IMG/VR virus record: IMGVR_UViG_3300037245_001095
Span: 1-51,561 of that record
Length of the DNA stretch: 51,561 bases
Direction: 5' to 3' (one strand)
Origin: a virus
The notes beneath the pieces were generated by a model. That model saw only the letters and a program-made list of their open reading frames with translations. It made no database searches and was not told the DNA's origin. The position numbers and the translations under genes are program-made. Shown here piece after piece: positions 41,589-47,527 of this stretch (position 1 is the first letter of the stretch; every line of letters starts with the position of its first letter).

Positions 41589-42227
41589 GTGAGAAGGAAA
41601 GTGAAGTCTGAGACCTTGATTACATTTTATGCAATACTGTTAATAATCATTATAATATTATTAAGTATGCTATGGGGTAATAAGATAGCATTAACAAATG
41701 TATTTGAACAACTTGATAATACGAAACAATTAGCCTATGACTTAACAAATAAGATTAGAATTATGGAACTTGATGAACAATTTGATTATCTTAATCCAAT
41801 TCATATTGATGATTTTGTCAGGCCAACATCACCTTTTGGTATACGAACCGTGCCAGATGAAATATATACAGGTGGTGCTACTGAACGAATGCACGGTGGT
41901 GTTGATCTGGTTGGCACGTGGCATGCTAGAGTGGTTGCTTCAGCTAATGGAAGAGTAATTGATAAATGGTTTGTTCCTGATGGAAAATATAGAAATGGTC
42001 ATGCAACGTTTGGTGGTTATATTCGTATCTTACATATTGATGGAAGTATAACAGGTTATGCACATCTAAGTGCTATATATGTACGAGAGGGTGATATAGT
42101 GAGCCAGGGAGATGTGATTGGACGAACCGGTAATACAGGTTTATCAACCGGTGACCATTTACATTTCAGTCTGGAATTAACTAAAGATGACTTTGTTAAT
42201 CCATTAAGCCATATTAAATTGAGGTAA
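41589..42227 (+). CDS. Membrane-anchored M23 (LytM-type) peptidase
   Basis: 212 residues from GTG. An N-terminal TM segment (about 10-29) is followed by a short helical stalk and a peptidase domain with zinc ligands H102 and D106 (HGGVDL) and H190-L-H192. M23 enzymes cut peptide cross-links in peptidoglycan. It lies in the accessory arm, far from the late lysis cassette, so early cell-wall modification or a second lysin role is possible. All key residues are intact. Confidence 0.85.
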   Translation: MRRKVKSETLITFYAILLIIIIILLSMLWGNKIALTNVFEQLDNTKQLAYDLTNKIRIMELDEQFDYLNPIHIDDFVRPTSPFGIRTVPDEIYTGGATERMHGGVDLVGTWHARVVASANGRVIDKWFVPDGKYRNGHATFGGYIRILHIDGSITGYAHLSAIYVREGDIVSQGDVIGRTGNTGLSTGDHLHFSLELTKDDFVNPLSHIKLR

Positions 42228-42231
42228 AGAG

Positions 42232-42447
42232 ATGAAAGAAGTAGCAATATTAGAGACTGATCAATGGCCAATCTACAAAATAGGTATTGTTAATAATGAA
42301 ACTGATCGAGAGATTTATATACGTTGTGATGCTCCAATTGTCAAGATTGCTGATGATGTATATAAGGAGTATATGGCTTTAAAGATTAAGATGCTTGCTA
42401 TGCAGACATTCTTAAAATTAAGATATAAACAAGAGGTAGAGAAATGA
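42232..42447 (+). CDS. Small accessory protein
   Basis: 71 residues; the C-terminus EVEK* is encoded by the ribosome site of the next gene, as in the gene at 35643. GAGGTAAAGAG precedes ATG. Function unknown. Confidence 0.55.
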   Translation: MKEVAILETDQWPIYKIGIVNNETDREIYIRCDAPIVKIADDVYKEYMALKIKMLAMQTFLKLRYKQEVEK

Positions 42448-43202
42448 TTAGCTATATAGGTTGTAAATATTGGCTTAACATTGCAAATGACAATGGCAAA
42501 CCATGTATTTATTGTGATGATTATTCAGAATTCATACCCAAAAAGGAAAGAGGTAAAGAAATGAGAAAATTGAAAAGAGGCACAATGGTTTGGAGTAAAG
42601 AAGATGGCCGAGGTATTGTAATGGGTCCTATGAGAATATCTGAAGTTGTACCAGTAATGTTTGAAGGTCATAGTGAATCTATGGTAATGGAACGTAAGTA
42701 TCTATTTGCCAAGGGTGACAAAGTATACACTACGACTTATAAAGGTAATCAAATAGATAACTATAACAAAGCCAAGTTCTATGAACCACTTACACATACA
42801 ACCGATCTTAAGTCAAGATATACTGTAACTGATAGTAGTGGCACAAGAGAACATACTTATGTATATGATGTTAAGCATTGTGAGGTACATGATGCAAGAC
42901 AGAATGAACTTCGAGAAGCAAAGATTGCTCAAGCTAAAGCTCGTGTACATCATGGTCAAGCTCAACGTATTGGACAACTCGAATTGAGCATTGAATCATT
43001 ACCATGCAAGAATATATGGTATCAGAATGATACCGGCAAATATGCAAGTACATCACCAAATTATCAAGAGATATCTAAGTCAGAAATGATACACAGATTG
43101 AATAGCATGACAAAGGATGCTGTACTTGACGAAATGGCCAATATCGCAAGACATTATCATATTGGCTCAGGAGATTTAAGAAGTATACTTAGAAGAAAAT
43201 AA
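42444..43202 (+). CDS. Accessory protein with two in-frame ribosome sites
   Basis: 252 residues from ATG 42444; a second in-frame ATG at 42561 (MRKLKRGTMVWSKEDG) has its own AAAGAGGTAAAGAA. The first 39 residues contain CKYW and CIYC and look like one of the short Cys proteins fused by loss of a stop. The main body starts with a Tudor/SH3-like GTMVWSKEDGRGIVMG segment. Its C-terminus has coiled coil and a basic end. Both products may be made. Function unknown. Confidence 0.55.
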   Translation: MISYIGCKYWLNIANDNGKPCIYCDDYSEFIPKKERGKEMRKLKRGTMVWSKEDGRGIVMGPMRISEVVPVMFEGHSESMVMERKYLFAKGDKVYTTTYKGNQIDNYNKAKFYEPLTHTTDLKSRYTVTDSSGTREHTYVYDVKHCEVHDARQNELREAKIAQAKARVHHGQAQRIGQLELSIESLPCKNIWYQNDTGKYASTSPNYQEISKSEMIHRLNSMTKDAVLDEMANIARHYHIGSGDLRSILRRK

Positions 43203-43252
43203 CCCCTCCCAAGAGGTTATAATTGTTCTGGAGCAGTTGGCCTAACCAACTA
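43203..43252 (+). other. Leader before tRNA-like gene
   Basis: A 50-base gap with a 6-bp hairpin AGTTGG/CCAACT at 43235-43251 directly before the tRNA-like gene, and a TATAAT at 43218 with no matching -35. The hairpin has a 5-base loop and could be a processing signal. Confidence 0.4.
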
Positions 43253-43323
43253 TGGTGTGTAGCTCAGGCTGGTACGAGCGCTGTTGATCACGGAGGTCAG
43301 AGGTTCAAATCCTCTCACATCAT
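43253..43323 (+). tRNA. tRNA-like gene, tRNA-Ile(GAU)-like with shortened anticodon stem
   Basis: Acceptor TGGTGTG (43253-43259) pairs with CACATCA (43316-43322), one G-U. D-arm GCTC/GAGC (43262-43279). T-arm AGAGG-TTCAAAT-CCTCT (43299-43315). The anticodon arm is only 13 bases, CTG-TTGATCA-CGG, a 3-bp stem instead of 5; the loop would place GAT (isoleucine) as anticodon but with C instead of a purine at position 37. No CCA is encoded. A decayed tRNA or a decoy is as likely as a working tRNA. Confidence 0.6.
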
Positions 43324-43351
43324 GAGCCTTATATGGCTAAGGAGATAAGAA

Positions 43352-43744
43352 ATGAAAAAGATTTTAAGTTTGGCATTATTGGTATTAGTAATTATGTTGT
43401 TTGCTAGCTGTAGTTTGATAGAAACTACTGATGCAGATGTCGCATCCTACAATTTATCTAAAGATGCTGACATGTTCAGGATCAATCGAAGAGTTGTATT
43501 CTATAATGGGATTACTGATGCATATATCTTGTCTATAGAGGGAAGAAGTTCTGTAGAGTTCTTTCCTGATAAGTTTGTTGTTACTGTTAAAACAGGCCCT
43601 AATGAATACAAGAAGCATTACCTTGGTAGAGCTGATAATGTTTTCCCTTTTGTTGAACAGCTTGATGCCGTACCTGTTGATGTATATCATTATAAAGTAA
43701 TCTTTAAGCCTTCAGTAATTATACCAGATATAGAAATTAAATGA
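43352..43744 (+). CDS. Phage beta-sandwich lipoprotein
   Basis: 130 residues. The signal KKILSLALLVLVIMLFASC gives a lipobox with Cys20. The mature part has YNLSKDADMFRINRRVVFYN, TGPNEYKKHYLGRADN and a C-terminal VYHYKVIFKPS, which I recognise as a widespread phage lipoprotein family predicted to be a beta sandwich. Family members are suspected to act in superinfection exclusion. SD GGAG at 43341 lies in a 5-bp hairpin (CCTTA/TAAGG) that may limit translation. Confidence 0.7.
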   Translation: MKKILSLALLVLVIMLFASCSLIETTDADVASYNLSKDADMFRINRRVVFYNGITDAYILSIEGRSSVEFFPDKFVVTVKTGPNEYKKHYLGRADNVFPFVEQLDAVPVDVYHYKVIFKPSVIIPDIEIK

Positions 43745-43762
43745 TTTTAAGGAGGCATAGCT

Positions 43763-44089
43763 ATGAAAAGAGCTCGCTTACTAATGCTGTTGCTGATAGC
43801 ATTGCTGGTAGCTCTACCAGTGGCAGCAGGCACATTAAATGTGTCTAACAACCTATTGATGGTTGAACCAATTGAAACCAAGATTGCACTTGAGGAGGTA
43901 TCTATCAATTATAATGTAGCTAATGAAGCATTAGTTACTTCAGTTGCTGATATTACATTGTGGCCAGCAATAGTAATTATAATGATGATAACAATGGTAT
44001 TATTTACCGGTTTTATCAATATGATAAAAGATCGGAACAAATACAAAAACATGGGAGGAGTCCCGATGTATTCGTCGGGGCATACTTGA
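43763..44089 (+). CDS. Exported membrane protein
   Basis: 108 residues with a cleavable signal (LLMLLLIALLVALPVAAG, cleavage near 22) and a second TM segment (about 68-87, WPAIVIIMMITMVLFTG). AAGGAGG precedes ATG. It lies between the two tRNA-like genes and follows the lipoprotein gene, so the two may act together at the envelope. Function unknown. Confidence 0.65.
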   Translation: MKRARLLMLLLIALLVALPVAAGTLNVSNNLLMVEPIETKIALEEVSINYNVANEALVTSVADITLWPAIVIIMMITMVLFTGFINMIKDRNKYKNMGGVPMYSSGHT

Positions 44090-44128
44090 GTACCTAATCC
44101 CATGATAAATGAAAATCGGACATAATAA

Positions 44129-44155
44129 GATCGGCGGATTGATCATCTGCCGATC
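44129..44155 (+). terminator. Strong hairpin upstream of second tRNA-like gene
   Basis: GATCGGCGGAT (44129-44139) pairs with ATCTGCCGATC (44145-44155), 11 bp with one G-U and loop TGATC, then ATTTAAC. Probably ends the lipoprotein/membrane unit or defines the 5' end of the RNA that follows. Confidence 0.65.
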
Positions 44156-44164
44156 ATTTAACAA

Positions 44165-44313
44165 GTGACAGTGGCGTAATTGGTAAACGCACTCAGACGT
44201 GAGGTTAAGTAATGCGGAAAGTAATAAACTGCTTTCAGAAATGGGATAATAGTAAACCATCGCCGAAAGGTTAGTAGCATTGTTCTATGCAGGTTCGAGT
44301 CCTGTCTGTCGCA
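44165..44313 (+). ncRNA. tRNA-like RNA with long structured insert and mini-ORF
   Basis: 149 bases. Acceptor GTGACAG (44165-44171) pairs with CTGTCGC (44306-44312) and A is the discriminator. A Leu-like D-arm GCG...CGC is at 44174-44190. The T-arm is 44289-44305 with loop TTCGAGT. Between them are a short hairpin CTCA/TGAG (44192-44203), an 8-bp stem with two wobbles (44208-44215 with 44277-44284) and an inner domain where CTTTC (44232-44236) can pair with GAAAG on either side. A frame ATG 44212 to TAG 44274 (20 codons) with GAGG 7 bases upstream is enclosed by the long stem. No canonical anticodon arm was found. Confidence 0.55.
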
Positions 44314-44440
44314 TATTAAGGGTATGCGTATGCATTACTACTTAATAAAAATCTGGTATCCCTGAATCAGATCAATAGCAACCAACTTGAGTGGCTTAGA
44401 CCGGTACTGCAGGGAGTACCAATTTTATGGAGGTAGAGAA
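44314..44440 (+). other. Leader with hairpins before zinc-ribbon gene
   Basis: CGCATA/TATGCG spans the end of the tRNA-like RNA. GGTACT (44403-44408) and AGTACC (44415-44420) form a 6-bp hairpin 20 bases before the ATG at 44441. An in-frame ATG at 44387 has no good ribosome site and was rejected as start. Confidence 0.45.
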
Positions 44441-44917
44441 ATGGAAGAAGAAAGGAAATCAGGATTTGATCAGTTAGGAACAATAGATGATGAACCTGTT
44501 GCACTTGAGATTAAAACCGCAGTTACAGAAGACATTGGAAATGTTATTCATGATGCTATTGATGACAAGCTTAAAGATATGGAAGTTGGCAAACCTTTAG
44601 GCAAGAAACCTGAGAAGAGAAAACCAATCAAATTAAACCATGAGTTATCAACTGAATTACGATGCAAAAGATGTAACACTTACTTTGATTCAATGATAAA
44701 CATTAAATGGGATAGTGGTTATAAAGGCCGATCATATTGTCCTAAATGTGGTTTTGGTATGAAGGTTGTAAGAACAATGCCAACACGAGAATTGAAAAGA
44801 CGACCTAATGGTACTGTCATATCTGATAAGAAGCCAAAGCGAAAAGGCTTAACAAAGAAAGAACGTTGTGCTATTCGTAAGCGGGAGGCTAAGAATGAAT
44901 ATAGTAACGAATCCTGA
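44441..44917 (+). CDS. Zinc-ribbon protein
   Basis: 158 residues. The middle has CKRCNTYFD ... CPKCGFGM (CxxC, about 24 residues, CxxC), a classical zinc ribbon; the flanks are basic (KKPEKRKPIK, KRKGLTKKERCAIRKRE). The start is chosen for GGAGGTAGAGAA upstream. A nucleic-acid- or RNA-polymerase-binding role is plausible. The 3' end overlaps the next gene by 23 bases. Confidence 0.6.
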   Translation: MEEERKSGFDQLGTIDDEPVALEIKTAVTEDIGNVIHDAIDDKLKDMEVGKPLGKKPEKRKPIKLNHELSTELRCKRCNTYFDSMINIKWDSGYKGRSYCPKCGFGMKVVRTMPTRELKRRPNGTVISDKKPKRKGLTKKERCAIRKREAKNEYSNES

Positions 44918-45128
44918 TAATGATTTTGTATGCCTTATCTGTGGAACCGATAATAAAGAACCCGTAACATTGATTCCAATAAAGGGCACAGAAAAAGGAA
45001 ATATTATGGAAGCTGAAGTAATACATATTAAGTGTATTGACTTAACTTTATTCAAAGGTGATGATAGGTTCATGGGTCTACAACAGACCTTTTATACAAA
45101 GGAGTCAGAAGATGAAGTTTCTAAGTGA
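44895..45128 (+). CDS. Small protein with CxxC
   Basis: 77 residues from ATG 44895 (MNIVTNPDNDFVC) after CGGGAGG, with CLICG and a later HIKC giving a possible Cys4/His site. An upstream in-frame ATG lies inside the previous gene. Unknown function. Confidence 0.55.
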   Translation: MNIVTNPDNDFVCLICGTDNKEPVTLIPIKGTEKGNIMEAEVIHIKCIDLTLFKGDDRFMGLQQTFYTKESEDEVSK

Positions 45129-45321
45129 TGAAGAATATTATCAGCCAGCAACTGAAGATATGTTAATGGCAGAAGAAGACTTCTATGATTATCTTGATGA
45201 TGACGATGAATCATATGATGATGACTTTGACGATGTTCAACTTGAAAATGAAGATGATGAAGACGTCTATCAATATGAAGGTGACTTTGATCTTGAGGAG
45301 TTTTTCGATGACGATGATTAA
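45112..45321 (+). CDS. Hyperacidic protein; DNA-mimic candidate
   Basis: 69 residues from ATG 45112 (MKFLSDEEYY), with AAAGGAG upstream. By my count 34 of 69 residues are Asp or Glu and only one is Lys; aromatic residues are interspersed, and the C-terminus ends FFDDDD. Such composition is typical of DNA-mimic inhibitors (Ocr, ArdA, Arn types), but it could be a charge-binding chaperone. Overlaps both neighbours. Confidence 0.6.
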   Translation: MKFLSDEEYYQPATEDMLMAEEDFYDYLDDDDESYDDDFDDVQLENEDDEDVYQYEGDFDLEEFFDDDD

Positions 45322-45520
45322 ATATGCCCAGAAGGTTGCGTTATATGGCAAACAACTCGCTGAACAAATGGAACCTGATATTCAAAGAACAATACTTGAG
45401 ATAAAGATTACTGCTGTGTATAAAGCAATTAAAGACGACAATTTTAAAGCAATACACAAACAAACAACAGAATTACGAGCAATCATTGGTGTATCTAAAA
45501 GAAGAATGGAAGGAAAATGA
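45308..45520 (+). CDS. Small helical protein
   Basis: 70 residues from ATG 45308 (MTMIKYAQKVALYGK); GAGGAG precedes it. The open frame extends upstream into a Met-rich shadow of the acidic gene, which was excluded. Basic, helical. It could pair with the acidic protein encoded just before it, but no evidence shows that. Confidence 0.5.
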   Translation: MTMIKYAQKVALYGKQLAEQMEPDIQRTILEIKITAVYKAIKDDNFKAIHKQTTELRAIIGVSKRRMEGK

Positions 45521-45521
45521 A

Positions 45522-46292
45522 ATGACTCCAGCTGAAAAGTTCTTTAACGATAATAAATTGACACCAGAACAGAGACAAGTTATGAAGACATTTGAATTGC
45601 ATAAGAAGTATGGAATGGAAGCCCAGAGAATGGACGAAATATTTGGCTCAGTGAGCGGAAGGTTTAATAGTCAGAAACCAAACTTTACTGTTGAACCAAA
45701 GAGTGCATTTGAGCCTAATGATGAAACTTTTAGAGAGCGTTACTCAGGTAAGTTTGATCTTGCTGACATGGAAGCCAGAATCTTTGCACAAATGTCTGCT
45801 ACAGAAAAAGATAGACTTGGTACTTTAAAAGATGAATACTTCAATGATACAGTTCATAGTGCATCTGCACAGACTTGTGCAGAAAATGATGATCATATGA
45901 AGCATAAAGACATAAGAGACTTTTTACATCATTATAGTAACGGACCAAGTACATTTGGTGAAGTTATATACGGACATAAACAGCCATCACCAAAGTTTGC
46001 AGAAGGTGGCAAATTACATATGTCAATGAGTGGCAGAATACACACTAATGAGCCTATTATAAGACCAATAAGAGTAGTCAACCCATTAGGATTAACTCAT
46101 GGTTGCCCATTCTGTGGCACGTGGGATGAAGAGGAGGAACAAGCAATATTAGAAACATTAAATGATGCTAAGACAGCTATAGTAAATTGGAATGTAGTCT
46201 GTAGTTGTGGGGCAATGGGACCTGATGCTGATTCAAGAGAAGAAGCTATCAGTCGATGGAACAATATAGAAGAGGTACGAGATGGAAAGTAA
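45522..46292 (+). CDS. Protein with C-terminal Lar-like zinc domain
   Basis: 256 residues from ATG 45522 (MTPAEKFFNDNKLTPEQ). The C-terminal 60 residues have CPFCG (C195, C198), then VVCSCGAMGPDADSREEAIS and RWN: the pattern of Lar-type restriction-alleviation zinc-finger proteins (with CxC instead of CxxC at the second pair). The N-terminal part is unknown and largely helical. Lar proteins modulate type I restriction; neighbours here also look like counter-defence genes. Confidence 0.65.
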   Translation: MTPAEKFFNDNKLTPEQRQVMKTFELHKKYGMEAQRMDEIFGSVSGRFNSQKPNFTVEPKSAFEPNDETFRERYSGKFDLADMEARIFAQMSATEKDRLGTLKDEYFNDTVHSASAQTCAENDDHMKHKDIRDFLHHYSNGPSTFGEVIYGHKQPSPKFAEGGKLHMSMSGRIHTNEPIIRPIRVVNPLGLTHGCPFCGTWDEEEEQAILETLNDAKTAIVNWNVVCSCGAMGPDADSREEAISRWNNIEEVRDGK

Positions 46293-47439
46293 AGAAGAGA
46301 AAATTGTATTAACAATTAGTAGTGAGTATCTGGGGCACTGGACAGTTTATGATGCTTTAAGAGAGCTGTATCAGAATGCTTTTGATAGGGCTAATGAAGA
46401 TAAAGATGCAAAATGGTATCATCAATTTGATAGAGAATCATCAAGGTCTAAAAAGATGTCGTGGACTATTGGAAATGTAGAAACGACACTTGAACGCAGG
46501 ACACTGGTTCTGGGTGAAACATCAAAGAGAGATGTATCATCTGCAATTGGTAAGTTTGGTGAAGGTTACAAGTTGGCAATACTTGTACTGGTAAGAAATA
46601 ATATTGATGTGCATATTGTAACACAAAAAGAAGTATGGGCATTTAGTCTTGAGTATAATGAACAATTCAAAACTAAAATGTTGACTGTAATAATCACACC
46701 AAATGAATTCAGCAGGGCAAATGATATTGAGTTCAGATTAACAAATGTACCAGTTGGTATCTATAATGGCTATACACAACGTAATTTAAAGTTGCAGAAA
46801 AGTTTAAAATATCAAGAGACTGAGCAATGTCAAGTATTACTTGATAAAAGAAACTGTGGTAAGATATTTGTTGGTAGCTTATTTGTTTGTGATTATCCTG
46901 GTACAGCAACTTATGGCTATAATTTTAGACCTAATGTTTTCCAACTTGGTAGAGATCGTAATATTGTTGATGGCTTTCATGCAAATTATGCAGCATCAGC
47001 TGCAGTTATAAATGCAGCAGTTGATAATGTTGAGATACAGACTAAGATACTTGATAATCTTGATAAAGATGATACTAAATATATTGCGAATTATTCTGCA
47101 GCAGTTGATGCACTTGGTAAAGTATTATGGGAACAGTTCATTGGAACCAATCCTAATAGTATTCCATACTATTACAATCATAAACAAGATGAACTCAAAA
47201 GAAAGTATGTTGGTATACGTACTGTATATATTGAAGAAAGAGTATATGACATTTTGATAAAAACTAAAATGTACAAAGAAGCATTGGCTACTCATGAGCA
47301 AAAAGATCCTCCACCAAGACCTGAGACTGTGGTTAATGAATTTTATGATACTCATTATAAAGAGATGCCTGATAAAGTAAGAGAGGCATACACAAAAGAT
47401 ATCATGCTACCTGCAATGAATTGGCAATTGGAGGATTGA
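46282..47439 (+). CDS. GHKL-family ATPase (Hsp90/MORC-like)
   Basis: 385 residues. N-box DALRELYQNAFD (E28, N32) and the glycine motif IGKFGEGYKLAI (90-100) identify a GHKL (Bergerat) ATP-binding fold. LVLGETSKRD precedes the G motif as in Hsp90-like proteins. The DxGxG aspartate is not seen at the expected place (WTIGNVET), so ATP binding may differ. The C-terminal half is unlike histidine kinases or MutL. It overlaps the Lar-like gene and is followed by a micro-membrane protein and a SNF2 helicase. Function unknown. Confidence 0.75.
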   Translation: MESKEEKIVLTISSEYLGHWTVYDALRELYQNAFDRANEDKDAKWYHQFDRESSRSKKMSWTIGNVETTLERRTLVLGETSKRDVSSAIGKFGEGYKLAILVLVRNNIDVHIVTQKEVWAFSLEYNEQFKTKMLTVIITPNEFSRANDIEFRLTNVPVGIYNGYTQRNLKLQKSLKYQETEQCQVLLDKRNCGKIFVGSLFVCDYPGTATYGYNFRPNVFQLGRDRNIVDGFHANYAASAAVINAAVDNVEIQTKILDNLDKDDTKYIANYSAAVDALGKVLWEQFIGTNPNSIPYYYNHKQDELKRKYVGIRTVYIEERVYDILIKTKMYKEALATHEQKDPPPRPETVVNEFYDTHYKEMPDKVREAYTKDIMLPAMNWQLED

Positions 47440-47525
47440 TGTTTATATTTTGGTTCGTATTAATTGGTCTTGGCCTATCATTATTGATAGGCATAAGAGC
47501 ACATAATAAAGATAAAGAGGAGTGA
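47439..47525 (+). CDS. 28-residue membrane microprotein
   Basis: MFIFWFVLIGLGLSLLIGIR followed by a charged tail AHNKDKEE. One TM helix. It starts at the upstream stop (TGATG) with GGAGG, and its stop overlaps the ribosome site of the helicase gene. Too short for family assignment. Confidence 0.55.
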   Translation: MFIFWFVLIGLGLSLLIGIRAHNKDKEE

Positions 47526-47527
47526 AG

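Noticed and set aside
43218-43223. Promoter for the tRNA-like gene (TATAAT)
   Set aside because: The position for a -35 reads GAAAAT, and there is no TG extension upstream of the -10.
44165-44313. Group I intron in a tRNA anticodon loop
   Set aside because: The insert (under 100 bases) is much shorter than known group I introns, and I could not find the conserved P/Q/R/S core or exon halves that would form an anticodon stem.
31976-44440. CRISPR-like array from the recurring GAGGTAGAGAAATG block
   Set aside because: Spacing is irregular and each copy lies directly before a start codon, so it is a ribosome-binding block, not an array.
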